DNA from: Acidobacteriota bacterium
GTDB lineage: Bacteria; Acidobacteriota; Terriglobia; 20CM-2-55-15
Length of the DNA: 64,000 nt
Reading direction: 5' to 3'
Assembly: GCA_022821145.1 (NCBI GenBank)
Contig: JAJEEE010000037.1
Coordinates: forward strand, 1-64,000
The notes beneath the pieces are model-generated. The model did not search any database. It saw nothing but the letters and a program-made list of their open reading frames with translations, and was not told the DNA's origin. The stretch's first letter is position 1. Every line of letters starts with the position of its first letter. This document shows positions 26,823-35,390 of this stretch, piece by piece. The position numbers were made by a program, and so were the translations under genes.

Positions 26823-28466
26823 ATGACCGCGTTCAGCGTCATCCTATGGACCCTGACCGCCGGGCTCCACGCGGCGGTGGAACCGGGACGCGCGCCCGCG
26901 CAGTCCCCGAACATGGAAACCTGCCAGGCATTGGCCGCGATGCCCAACCTGACGATCACGCTGGCCCGCCTGGAGCCCGCCGCCGGCTTCGTTCCCGAGC
27001 ACTGCTACATCCAGGGGACGATTTCGGGCAGCATCCGGTTCCACATGCAACTGCCGCTGCCCGCGGACTGGAACGGCCGGCTGCTCAATATCGGCGACGG
27101 GGGGAAGGACGGAGACCTGGACTTCGCCGACGCGCGGCTCGAACAAGGCTACGCGGTCGCGAACTCCAACACGGGCCACGACGTCGGCGCCGAGCCCGGC
27201 GCGTGGTTCGGCTTCGACAACCCGCAGGCCCTGGTGGACTTCGGCTACCGGGCCGTCCACCTCACGGCCAACGCATCGAAGACCGTCGTCGGCGCCTACT
27301 ACGGCCGCGCGCCGCGCTACGCCTATTTCGAGGGTTGCTCGACCGGCGGCCGGCAGGGCCTGATGGAAGCGCAGCGCTTCCCATCGGACTTCGACGGGAT
27401 CGTGTCCGAAGCGCCCGTCCTGGACTACCAGGCGATCAACGCGGGTCACATCTGGATGACCCAACGTCTGTACGCGGCCGATTTCGCGGGCAACCTGGCC
27501 TTCGACGCCGACGGCGACGGTTCCCAGGAAAGCCTGACGAAGTGGGAAGTACTTCGCGACACCGTGTCGGCGGTTTGCGATCCCGTCGACGGCATCGAGG
27601 ACGGCCTGATCGAAGATCCGCGGATGTGTCCGTTCGATCCCGAGCGGCACCTGGCCGACCGGATGTGCGAACCCGGCGTCGACGGGGACGCATGCTTCAC
27701 GGACCGGCAGATCCAGGCCGTCCGCGACCTCTACCGCGGGCCGTACGACAGCGCGGGCGTCCAGATCATGAGGGGCTTGCCTCCGGGATCCGAGTACGGA
27801 TGGGCCCGGAACGTCATTCCTCACGCCGGTAACGATCGGATCCCGTTCAAGCTGATCTATGCGCTCGACCACATGAACTTCCTGTTTTTCGAGGAATCCC
27901 CGGGGCTCCCCATGTCGACGCCGAACGATCTGAACGCAACCCCCGACAAGCGGGCGGTGCTGCCCGAGTACGCCTGGTGGGAGTTCGACATCGACGATTT
28001 CACCGGCGGGCGCGCCGACGCGATGAGGTCGATCACGGACGCGACGGATCCCGACCTCTCCCGGTTCCTGAATCGCGAAGGCGGTAAGCTGTTGCTTTAC
28101 CACGGATGGGGCGACTCCGAAGTCCAGTTGGGACCCACGCTGGACTACTACGACGCCATGGTCGCGGCCACCTTCGACGGGGACATGGAAGCGGCGCGCG
28201 ACAAGGCGCGTTTCTTCATGGTTCCCGGACTGGGGCATTGCGGCGGCGGTCCGGGCCCCGGCGAGTGGGATCGGCTCGCTCCGCTCGTCGACTGGGTCGA
28301 GACCGGCGCCGCTCCGGACTTCATCGTCGGCGAACGCCGCGTCGACGGCGTCCTGGAGAATCAACGCCGGATATGCGCCTACCCGGAAGCGTCCCGGTAC
28401 ATCGGCCCGGCCGGCGGCGAGAACGATCCGGCGAACTGGAGGGCCGACAACTTCGAATGCCGCTGA
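26823..28466 (+). CDS. Tannase/feruloyl esterase family protein
   Basis: 547 residues; ATG with GGAGGACAGC upstream; signal peptide ending near APAQ. The catalytic Ser173 lies in GCSTGGRQG, Asp431 in HGWGDSEV and His472 in GLGHCGGG. Cys172 and Cys473 next to the Ser and His give the CS-D-HC disulfide that defines this family. CDPVDGIEDGLIEDP is the lid-domain calcium-binding signature. It is secreted and expected to hydrolyse phenolic esters such as galloyl or feruloyl esters. Same strand as the MBL-EF gene and the SMP-30-like gene. Confidence 0.9.
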   Translation: MTAFSVILWTLTAGLHAAVEPGRAPAQSPNMETCQALAAMPNLTITLARLEPAAGFVPEHCYIQGTISGSIRFHMQLPLPADWNGRLLNIGDGGKDGDLDFADARLEQGYAVANSNTGHDVGAEPGAWFGFDNPQALVDFGYRAVHLTANASKTVVGAYYGRAPRYAYFEGCSTGGRQGLMEAQRFPSDFDGIVSEAPVLDYQAINAGHIWMTQRLYAADFAGNLAFDADGDGSQESLTKWEVLRDTVSAVCDPVDGIEDGLIEDPRMCPFDPERHLADRMCEPGVDGDACFTDRQIQAVRDLYRGPYDSAGVQIMRGLPPGSEYGWARNVIPHAGNDRIPFKLIYALDHMNFLFFEESPGLPMSTPNDLNATPDKRAVLPEYAWWEFDIDDFTGGRADAMRSITDATDPDLSRFLNREGGKLLLYHGWGDSEVQLGPTLDYYDAMVAATFDGDMEAARDKARFFMVPGLGHCGGGPGPGEWDRLAPLVDWVETGAAPDFIVGERRVDGVLENQRRICAYPEASRYIGPAGGENDPANWRADNFECR

Positions 28467-28483
28467 CGGCGCTGGGGAGAATC

Positions 28484-29497
28484 ATGAAGTCCGCATCGCT
28501 TCCATCGATCGCCATGTGTCTGGCCGCGGCGCTGCCGGCCGGCGCCGCCTATTCCCAAGGGGTCCAGAACCGCCTGTCGCCCGAGATCTCGACGCGCGTC
28601 GCCGCGATTCCGGGCGTCGTCGGCGGCAACGTCCGTTGGGAGCTGGCGTGGAGCGGCGACGGCAACGCCGACGGCATCGTCGGGACCCCGGACGGCGGCC
28701 TGCTATTCGCGCAGGAACAGTCCAGCCGCGTCCGGAAGCTGGACGTCGACGGCAACGTCACGACGTTCCTGGGGAACACCAATGGCGCCGGTTCGGTTTC
28801 CGTCGACGCCGATGGCCGCGTCTTCGCCGTTCAGCGCACATGCACCGATCCGGGACGGGCCCCGGAACTGGGTCCGTGCGAAGATCCGACGAAGGTGGCC
28901 GTTCTGGCGCCGGAGCCGCGGGTCCTGGCGGAGGGGTTCGCCGACGGCGCGTCGTTGGGACGCGTCAACGATCTCGTCGTCGACGGACGCGGCGGCGCGT
29001 TCTTCACCTCGGGCGGCCTACACCACGCCGGCGCGGACGGCCGGGTGAGGACCCTGGCCGCCGACGTCCGGGCCAACGGCGTGATCCTGAGCCCGGACGA
29101 CGCCACGCTCTACGTGACCAACCGCGGCACGATCGTCGCGTTCGACGTCGGCGCGGGCGGCGCGGTGTCGAACCGGCGGGACTTCGCCCGATTGGAGGAT
29201 TCCGACGGCGGCGACGGAATGGCCGTCGACGCGGCCGGGCGGCTCTATGTCACCGCCGGCTACACGATCCAGGTGTTCAGCCCCGAGGGCGCGTTCCTCG
29301 GCACGATTCCCACGCCCCGCCGCGCGATCTCGGTCGCGTTCTCCGGTCCGGAGAAGAAGACGCTGTACGTCGTGGGCAGCGGCGCCCAGGGGCCGGACGG
29401 TCGAGACCGGGTCACGCCGGAGGGCGTCCGCAACAACGCCAAGTCGATCTACAGGCTCCCGATGATCGCGGAAGGTTTCGCGGGACGCCCCAAGTAG
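28484..29497 (+). CDS. SMP-30/gluconolactonase-like beta-propeller
   Basis: 337 residues from an ATG with GGGGAGAATC upstream; signal peptide ending near AAYSQ. Repeats DGGLLFAQEQSSRVRKLD, GSVSVDADGRVFAVQ, VNDLVVDGRGGAFFTSGG, NGVILSPDDATLYVTN and GMAVDAAGRLYVTAG form the blades; the Asn/Asp at NDLV and NGV are the usual metal ligands. The family covers calcium-dependent lactonases and esterases. It is 17 bases after the tannase gene and could open a lactone product of it. An ATG nine codons earlier overlaps the tannase stop. Confidence 0.83.
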   Translation: MKSASLPSIAMCLAAALPAGAAYSQGVQNRLSPEISTRVAAIPGVVGGNVRWELAWSGDGNADGIVGTPDGGLLFAQEQSSRVRKLDVDGNVTTFLGNTNGAGSVSVDADGRVFAVQRTCTDPGRAPELGPCEDPTKVAVLAPEPRVLAEGFADGASLGRVNDLVVDGRGGAFFTSGGLHHAGADGRVRTLAADVRANGVILSPDDATLYVTNRGTIVAFDVGAGGAVSNRRDFARLEDSDGGDGMAVDAAGRLYVTAGYTIQVFSPEGAFLGTIPTPRRAISVAFSGPEKKTLYVVGSGAQGPDGRDRVTPEGVRNNAKSIYRLPMIAEGFAGRPK

Positions 29498-29512
29498 GGT
29501 CGGGGACGCGGC

Positions 29513-30268
29513 TCAGCGGTACGCCGAGCACGGCGTCGGGTTCCAGCCGCCCTCGTCGGCCTCCTGCTTGAAGTGCGTGCTTTCCATGAACCGCCGCGTC
29601 ATGTAGACCGGGTCGTCGTAGAACGTCGTCAGGATGAGCCACCGGTCGCCGTTGGGCTCGTCGAACGCGAAGAAGTACTCCGTCATCACGGTCTGATCGC
29701 TGTAGGGGACGCCGTTCCGCCGGATGTACCCCATGCGCAAGTGGTCGGTCACCACCTTCAGCCGGCCGCTGGGGACCGAGTTCGGCTCCCGGCCGCCTTC
29801 GGCCCGGATCCACTCGGCCACCGAGTGCCCCTGCCAGGCGGGCTCCTCGGGCGGTTCGACGGACGGATCGAAGTGGAACAGCCGCGTCTGGGAGCCCGCG
29901 TCGGTGTCGATGCGCAACGTGTCGGCGTCCTCCCAGGTGATGTGCAGCCGTCCCGGAATGCGCATCACGCCGCCCGCGCCGTACCACCGGCACTCCTCGC
30001 CGGCGGCCTCGTCCGCGGCCGGGTCCCACGCGTCGGCGACCGCGATGGCGGCCGGCGTCATGGCCGTGCTCTCGTAGTCACCCCTCTCGGGCACCACCAT
30101 CCGGTGGCGCCAACCCTCGGTCACCACCGACACCCAGTACCCGGTCAGGTCGAGCGGCGGATCGACGCTGGCCTGGGCCCGGGCCGGCCGCGGCGCGACG
30201 GCGAGCAGACCCGCGGCGACGGCCAGGCTTGCCGCAAGACGAATGGAATGGCGGAACGCGCGATTCAT
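29513..30268 (-). CDS. X-family secreted protein (cassette 2)
   Basis: 251 residues from the ATG at 30268, which has GGGAGGAGG upstream; an ATG at 30289 that overlaps the previous stop (ATGA) is a fair alternative. A signal peptide ends near ARAQ. Shared blocks with 13291 and 34219 are DLTGYWVSVVTEGWRHRM, MRIPGRLHITWEDADTLRID, SQTRLFHFD, GYIRRNGVPYSDQTVMTEY and GGWNPTPC. It is the last gene of cassette 2, which lacks a DUF6152 member. Function unknown. Confidence 0.75.
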   Translation of the reverse strand: MNRAFRHSIRLAASLAVAAGLLAVAPRPARAQASVDPPLDLTGYWVSVVTEGWRHRMVVPERGDYESTAMTPAAIAVADAWDPAADEAAGEECRWYGAGGVMRIPGRLHITWEDADTLRIDTDAGSQTRLFHFDPSVEPPEEPAWQGHSVAEWIRAEGGREPNSVPSGRLKVVTDHLRMGYIRRNGVPYSDQTVMTEYFFAFDEPNGDRWLILTTFYDDPVYMTRRFMESTHFKQEADEGGWNPTPCSAYR

Positions 30269-30285
30269 GGGCGTGGCCTCCTCCC

Positions 30286-31365
30286 TCATTGCGCCGGCTC
30301 CAGGCTTCGGTAGACCGCGGTCACGAAGTCGTCGGCCGTCCAGTCCCCCGACTCGTTCGCGTAAAGGCCGTCATAGGCCTTCGTCGGCCGCTCCGCCAGG
30401 ACCTGCTCCAGCGACCATCCGCGGTCGATCATCTCCTGGACGTTGTTCCGGACGATGGTCACCATGTCCCGGTAGTAGCCGACGTCGGCCGAGTCGCTGA
30501 GACGCCCGCGTCCGGGGACCACCATCGTGCCGCCCTCGGTCCGGAACTCGGGAATCGCGATCTCGAGGACGTAGTTCAGGGCGTCGATCACGCCGTCGAT
30601 GCTGCCCCCGTGCTCCAGGTCGATGATCGGATACGTCGTCTGCGAGAAGAAGTCGCCGGTCACGATCACGTCCGAGCGCGGGAAGTACACCAGCGTGTCC
30701 GCGTCCGAGGTGGCTTGCGGCATGTGGATCATACGCACGCCCTCGCCGTTGAAGTGATGGCTGATCTTGTAGCTCGACCCGTAGTACGTGTCCGTCGGGT
30801 ACGCCAGATCGACCTCACCCCTCTCGACCAGGCGGAACAGGACTTCCTCGCGGGCGTAAATGCTGGCGCCGACGCCGGCGTCGGCGATGGCGCCGGCGAC
30901 GTTGCCGCCGACGAAGGTCACGCCCGAGGCGCGGATCGCGGCGTTCCCCCCGACGCGATCCTCCGCGGCGCTGGTGTTGATGATGTAGCGCACGGGCTTT
31001 GGCGGCTGGTAGCCGTCCCGATAGGCCAGCACCGACAGCCGGCCTTCGGCGCCCCACCGCAGCGGGTCGGGATCGCGGCCCATCAACTGCAACTCCTGCG
31101 TTTCGCGGATCGCGGCCAGAACCGCGCCGGCCATGTCTGCCGACCCCGAATCGACAAGCAGCACGCCGTCGTCACCGATCGACGCGGCGACGTTGCCGCC
31201 GCCTCCGACGAGCATGTAGATCGGTCCGCGCACGCGGACCACGTCGATCGCGTCGTCCTGGGCCTCGACCCGGGGCGCGCCGGCGAGCGCGGCCGCCGTG
31301 AGAATCCCGACGGAAACGCACGTTACGGTTTTCGGACGACGCGGCTTCAACTCCTGTTTCGTCAT
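30286..31365 (-). CDS. MBL-like secreted protein, active site lost (cassette 2)
   Basis: 359 residues; ATG at 31365 with GGAG six bases upstream; signal peptide ending VEAQ. The fold is recognisable from DDGVLLVDSGSADM, KPVRYIIN, VGGNAAIRASGVTFVGGN, SDVIVTGDFF and YPIIDLEHGGSIDGVIDAL. The metal motif is degenerate: SAAEDR (132-137) stands where the paralog at 35391 has HYHPDH. The second-site His is also gone (QATSDAD), as is the last one (GRGR). Only the two Asp remain, so hydrolysis is unlikely; a binding or structural role is more plausible. Confidence 0.78.
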   Translation of the reverse strand: MTKQELKPRRPKTVTCVSVGILTAAALAGAPRVEAQDDAIDVVRVRGPIYMLVGGGGNVAASIGDDGVLLVDSGSADMAGAVLAAIRETQELQLMGRDPDPLRWGAEGRLSVLAYRDGYQPPKPVRYIINTSAAEDRVGGNAAIRASGVTFVGGNVAGAIADAGVGASIYAREEVLFRLVERGEVDLAYPTDTYYGSSYKISHHFNGEGVRMIHMPQATSDADTLVYFPRSDVIVTGDFFSQTTYPIIDLEHGGSIDGVIDALNYVLEIAIPEFRTEGGTMVVPGRGRLSDSADVGYYRDMVTIVRNNVQEMIDRGWSLEQVLAERPTKAYDGLYANESGDWTADDFVTAVYRSLEPAQ

Positions 31366-31425
31366 GCGATTCTCCAGATCCTTTCCGCCCATGCAGCACG
31401 AAGCGCCATGCGACGGAAGCGCGTC

Positions 31426-32277
31426 TCAGCGCCCCGGAATCAACTCCTGGATTCGCTGCTTGAACTCCGGATACATGGTTTCCGCGCCCCCCCGCGTGGC
31501 CTCGATCGGGAGGTTGTACACGTCGGCGGCTTCACGGGCGTACGGGTTCTCCCCCGGGAAGTAGTGGGGCACGAACCCGGGCTCCCGGTTGACCTCGGTC
31601 ACCACCGTGCAGGGATAGGGCGGGACCTGCTGGTTGGGCCGCCACTGGAACTCCGACGTCCGTATCAGCGGCTCCTCCAGGTAGACCGGATCGTAGGTGA
31701 TCGTCGTCCACGTGATCACGTCCTCGTTCCGGATCAGGTATTCGACCACCTCGGCGCGGTCGCTCCTAGGCAGCCCGTTGCGGCGAATGTAGTCTTCCTT
31801 GAGGTGCGTCGTGTGGATCCGCAGCACGTCGCCGATCCATTGACCCGTGGAGAACCCGGCCCAGTTGTGCGCCTCGTTGGGGCCGGGATGCGGACGCCCG
31901 TCCATGTAGATCGGGCGGTCGACCGAGCGGAGCCATTCGAAGTGGTAGGCGATCAGGTTCCTGGACGCCGGATCGATCTCCGGCGTGATGAACGGCTGCG
32001 ACGGTCCCCGCGTGATGTAGTCCACGCCGTGAGGCCGGCACTGCCACTCCGCCAGCGACTGGATCGACGAGTCCCACAACTCGGCCCGCGCCCGAGCGGC
32101 GTCGTTGATGGGCATGCCCATGAACTCACCCAGCTCCGGCCCGCTGACCCGCTCGTCGCGGTCCTCGTCCATCACCGGAGCCCACTGCCCCGAGATGTCC
32201 ATCTGCGCCGCGGCCGGCCGGGCCGCGAGCGCCGCGGCTACAAGCGCGACGATGATCGGTACGGTCTTCACCCTCAT
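31426..32277 (-). CDS. A-domain secreted protein (cassette 2)
   Basis: 283 residues from the ATG at 32277; signal peptide ending PAAAQ. It matches the N-terminal half of the fusion at 10930: EWQCRPHGVDYITRGPS, AYHFEWLRSVDRPIYMDGR, FSTGQWIGDVLRIHTTHLK, DYIRRNGLPRSDRAEVVEY and TMYPEFKQRI. An EF-hand-like acidic run (DEDRDERVSGPE) follows the signal peptide. It is first in cassette 2, 60 bases before the MBL-like gene. Function unknown. Confidence 0.75.
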   Translation of the reverse strand: MRVKTVPIIVALVAAALAARPAAAQMDISGQWAPVMDEDRDERVSGPELGEFMGMPINDAARARAELWDSSIQSLAEWQCRPHGVDYITRGPSQPFITPEIDPASRNLIAYHFEWLRSVDRPIYMDGRPHPGPNEAHNWAGFSTGQWIGDVLRIHTTHLKEDYIRRNGLPRSDRAEVVEYLIRNEDVITWTTITYDPVYLEEPLIRTSEFQWRPNQQVPPYPCTVVTEVNREPGFVPHYFPGENPYAREAADVYNLPIEATRGGAETMYPEFKQRIQELIPGR

Positions 32278-32388
32278 GTGGATCCGCCCCCTCGATTGAA
32301 CGTTCACGGCAGTTCGGTTAGGGATTTATACACCGCGATGACGGACAACTCCAAGCGTTGCGAAAAGGCGCGGCGGCGCGGCGGCAAA

Positions 32389-32417
32389 TTGACTCCGTTC
32401 CGTGCCGGTGCTAGAAG
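32389..32417 (+). promoter_or_regulatory. Promoter of DoxX-like gene
   Basis: TTGACT (32389-32394), 17-base spacer, TAGAAG (32412-32417), seven bases before the ATG at 32425, so the mRNA would be nearly leaderless. The GGTGCTAG at the -10 matches the promoter at 10846. Confidence 0.45.
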
Positions 32418-32424
32418 GACTGCG

Positions 32425-33744
32425 ATGGGCGGGGAGAGCCAAAGGACACGGCCCGACCCGGGCGTCGAGGCCCAGCGGTGGCGCCTCCCGACCCGGATCG
32501 GCTTCCGTTTCTGCTTCGCCTACCTCGGTCTGTACGTCCTGGCGACGCGGATCTCGGGCGGCCTGTTCCTGCTACCGGACCGCGCGTTCAGCAGCTTCGG
32601 GACGCTGCCGCCCGCGCGCGAGATCACCTTCTGGGTGGCGGAACGCGTGTTCGGCATGACGGGGCCGCTCCCCTACACCGGGAACAGTTGGGATGCGCGC
32701 TTCTTCTGGGTCCAGGCGTTCCTGGTCCTCGTCCTGGCTTCGGGCGCGACCGCCATGTGGTCGCTGCTGGACCGCCGCCGCGCGAACTACGTGACGCTCC
32801 ACAAGTGGTTCCGCGTGTTCGTCCGCCTGGCGATCGCCTCACAGATGTTCGAGTACGGCGTCACGAAGATCATCCCCGCCCAGTTCCCGTTCCCGTCGCT
32901 GATCACGCTGGTCACGCCCGTGGGCGGCGTGTCCATGCAGGGACTGTTCTGGACGTTCGTCGGCGCCTCGCCGACGTACCAGATCCTGACCGGGGTCGTG
33001 GAGGTGGCGGCGGGAATATTGCTGATCGTTCCCCGCACGGCCACGCTGGGCGCCATGGTCGTCCTGGCCAGCATGATGCAGGTGTTCGGTTTCAACATGC
33101 TGTACGACGTGGGCGTGAAGATGATCTCGTTCCACCTAGTCCTGATGACCGCGTTCCTGCTCGCGCCCGAGTCGCTTCGGTTGTGGACCTTCTTCTTCGG
33201 GAAACACCCCACGCCGGCCGCCGCGCATCCGCCGTTTTTCCGCTCGCGCCGCGCCCACGCCGCCGCCGTCGGCGCTCAACTCCTGTTCGGCGCGTACGCG
33301 ATCGCGGTGTACGGAAACATCACCTGGGCCTATTGGAACCAGGCCGGCGGCGGAAGCCCCCGGTCGCCTCTCTACGGCGTCTGGGACGTGGAACGGCTGT
33401 CGATCGACGGCGAGGCGCGGCCGGCGGCCGTCAACGACTACGACCGCCGGTGGCGGCGGGTCATCTTCGACGAACCCGGCGCGATGGTCTTCCAACGCAT
33501 CGACGATTCCTTCGCCCGGTACGGGGCCACCATCGATACGGCCCGCAACATGCTGTCGCTGACGAAGGGCGACAGCCGCACGTGGCGGTCGGAGTTCGCG
33601 TTTCGGCGGTCCGGCGACGACGGGCTGGTGCTGGAGGGCGAGATGGACGGCTACGAGATCGGAATCGAGCTGCGCCTGGTCCGGCGCGACACGTTCCAGC
33701 TCCTCAACAGCCACTTCCGGTGGGTGCGGCCGCCGGATCCGTAA
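32425..33744 (+). CDS. DoxX-like multi-pass membrane protein
   Basis: 439 residues. At least six membrane helices cover about residues 25-315 (FCFAYLGLYVLATRISGGLF, AFLVLVLASGATAMWSLL, FVRLAIASQMFEYGVTKIIP, ILTGVVEVAAGILLIVPRTA, MVVLASMMQVFGFNMLYDVG). The block EYGVTKI...FPFPSL and the later GVVEVAAGILL are DoxX/SURF4-like. The last 110 residues form a soluble strand-rich domain (GVWDVERLSIDG). It stands alone on the plus strand between cassettes 2 and 3. Role unknown; DoxX proteins are often linked to respiration or redox stress. Confidence 0.65.
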   Translation: MGGESQRTRPDPGVEAQRWRLPTRIGFRFCFAYLGLYVLATRISGGLFLLPDRAFSSFGTLPPAREITFWVAERVFGMTGPLPYTGNSWDARFFWVQAFLVLVLASGATAMWSLLDRRRANYVTLHKWFRVFVRLAIASQMFEYGVTKIIPAQFPFPSLITLVTPVGGVSMQGLFWTFVGASPTYQILTGVVEVAAGILLIVPRTATLGAMVVLASMMQVFGFNMLYDVGVKMISFHLVLMTAFLLAPESLRLWTFFFGKHPTPAAAHPPFFRSRRAHAAAVGAQLLFGAYAIAVYGNITWAYWNQAGGGSPRSPLYGVWDVERLSIDGEARPAAVNDYDRRWRRVIFDEPGAMVFQRIDDSFARYGATIDTARNMLSLTKGDSRTWRSEFAFRRSGDDGLVLEGEMDGYEIGIELRLVRRDTFQLLNSHFRWVRPPDP

Positions 33745-33745
33745 G

Positions 33746-34222
33746 CTATCGCCGCTCGTACACCACGGTCGACGCGACTTCCCGGCCGTCGGCCAGCCGC
33801 TCCCGCGTGAAGGTCGTCAACGTGTCCCCGTCCGGCGAGACCGTCGTCCGCGCCCGGGCGGCGGGCGCGCCGTCCACCTTGATGACGACCTCGTAGGTCT
33901 GCTCGTCGACCCATCGGTAGGCGTTCGTCAGGACGTAGTCGACCCCCTGGACGGCGTAGTCCCGGCCGTCGAACCGGCCGGTCCATTCCATGCGGACCAC
34001 GCCGCCGCGCTCGCCGACCAGCTCGTAACGGACCCGGACGCCGTCGCCGTGGGGCTCGATCCAGCAGGTCGTTCGCTTGTATTGCGAAGGGTTCGATTCG
34101 GACGCCCGGGTGTTCAACTCCCAGGTCCCGAACAGGATCTCGGCGTCCTGCGCTGCCAGGGCGGCGGCGCATGCGAGAACGCCGGCCACCCCGCCGAGCG
34201 TCCGGACTGCGAAACGGGTCAA
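33746..34222 (-). CDS. Small secreted lipocalin-like protein
   Basis: 158 residues from a TTG start that overlaps the stop of the X gene (TTGA), with no good ribosome site, so translation is probably coupled. The signal peptide TRFAVRTLGGVAGVLACAAALAAQ is convincing. The mature part starts FGTWELNTRAS and continues as strands (YAVQGVDYVLTNAYRWVD, YEVVIKVDGAPAAR, TTVSPDGDTLTTFTRERL), a barrel-like pattern. It is the last gene of cassette 3 and converges on the DoxX-like gene with a one-base gap. Function unknown. Confidence 0.65.
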   Translation of the reverse strand: MTRFAVRTLGGVAGVLACAAALAAQDAEILFGTWELNTRASESNPSQYKRTTCWIEPHGDGVRVRYELVGERGGVVRMEWTGRFDGRDYAVQGVDYVLTNAYRWVDEQTYEVVIKVDGAPAARARTTVSPDGDTLTTFTRERLADGREVASTVVYERR

Positions 34223-34998
34223 TACTCGGTGCAGGGCGTGGGATTCCAAAGGGATCCGTCGGGCAGCTTCTTGAACGTCAGCGTCCGGACGAAGTGCGCG
34301 GTCAGGTACTGCGGGTCGTCGACGTAGGTCTGCACCAGCAGGTACTCGTCGCCGTTGGGTTCGGTCAGGCGGACGAAGAACTCGGTCATGTGGGCGTCGC
34401 CGCTGTAGGGAATGCCGTTCTTCAGGTAGTAGCCCGGCAGCATGTGGGTCGTCTCCGCGCGCATGTTGCCGCCCATGGGCACCTGCGCCAGCGAAACGCC
34501 GGCGCCCCGGCCGGAGAATCCGCCGTAGACCTCCCACTCGGCCACGGAGTGCCCTTGCAGGGAGGGCTCGTCCGGCGGGTCCACGTCGCCGAAATGGAAC
34601 AGGCGCGTCTGCGTTCCGGCGTCCAGGTCGATGCGCAGCGTGTTGTCGTTCTCCCAATCGATCCTCAAGTGGGTGGGCAGACGCATGACGCCGGCGGCGC
34701 CGTACGCCATCAGGCACCGGCCATCGGGCGGCGGCGCCTCGCCCGTCCAGGCGTCGGCCAGACGCTGTCCTTCCGCGTTCAGCGGGACCAGATCGTAGTC
34801 GCCGCGCTGTCCGGTGAACATGCGGTGGCGCCAGTCCTCGTTGACCAGGGCGGTCCAGTCGCCGACCAGATCGATCGGGGCTGCGTCGCGGGCCGTCTGC
34901 GGGGGCGGGGCCGGCCCGCCGCGCTGCGCCCATGCCGGCCCGGCGGCGAGGAGGGCCGCGAACAGCGCCGGCCACAACTGCCGGCGCGTCCTAGTCAA
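34219..34998 (-). CDS. X-family secreted protein (cassette 3)
   Basis: 259 residues; its start overlaps the DUF6152 stop by 8 bases. Signal peptide ending PAWAQ, then the blocks shared with 13291 and 29513: DLVGDWTALVNEDWRHRM, MRLPTHLRIDWENDNTLRID, TQTRLFHFGD, GYYLKNGIPYSGDAHMTEF and GSLWNPTPC. A Gly-rich loop (GGFSGRGAG) replaces a shorter loop in the paralogs. Function unknown. Translation of the following small gene seems coupled to it. Confidence 0.75.
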   Translation of the reverse strand: MTRTRRQLWPALFAALLAAGPAWAQRGGPAPPPQTARDAAPIDLVGDWTALVNEDWRHRMFTGQRGDYDLVPLNAEGQRLADAWTGEAPPPDGRCLMAYGAAGVMRLPTHLRIDWENDNTLRIDLDAGTQTRLFHFGDVDPPDEPSLQGHSVAEWEVYGGFSGRGAGVSLAQVPMGGNMRAETTHMLPGYYLKNGIPYSGDAHMTEFFVRLTEPNGDEYLLVQTYVDDPQYLTAHFVRTLTFKKLPDGSLWNPTPCTEY

Positions 34999-35386
34999 AG
35001 TCCTCGCCCTGCTGGCCCCATCCGTATCCGTCTTCGGTGCGCAGGAGCGTCCGCATGCGGATCCGGTGGTCGGCGGGGTTGCGGCCCGGATTGCCGGTGA
35101 TGACCACGACGTCGCCGGGCCGGAGCGAGGAACGGCTCACGCCCTGACGCCCCAACTGGCCGGCGCCGCCCCACTCCACGCCCCAACGGTGCACCTCGCC
35201 GTCCTCGTCGGGCGCCATCACGTGAACCCAGGAGTGGGGGTTGCGGAACATGAACTGGACGATGCGGCCCTCGATCTCGACCAGCGCGTCTTCGTCGTAG
35301 GTCGCCGTGAAGGAATGGTGCGCGAAGGCGGTCGCCGCGAACATCGCGACCGCCGCGAGCACGGGTACACACACACTTCGTTTCAT
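34991..35386 (-). CDS. DUF6152-like secreted protein (cassette 3)
   Basis: 131 residues from the ATG at 35386 (AGGGAG upstream). Signal peptide ending TAFA directly before HHSFTATYDED, giving a predicted His-His mature N-terminus. It is very close to the cassette 1 member: EGRIVQFMFRNPHSWVHVM, WGVEWGGAGQLGRQGV and LRPGDVVVITGNPGRNP. It lies 4 bases after the MBL-like gene and overlaps the X gene, so tight co-expression is expected. Function unknown. Confidence 0.78.
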   Translation of the reverse strand: MKRSVCVPVLAAVAMFAATAFAHHSFTATYDEDALVEIEGRIVQFMFRNPHSWVHVMAPDEDGEVHRWGVEWGGAGQLGRQGVSRSSLRPGDVVVITGNPGRNPADHRIRMRTLLRTEDGYGWGQQGEDFD

Positions 35387-35390
35387 GACG

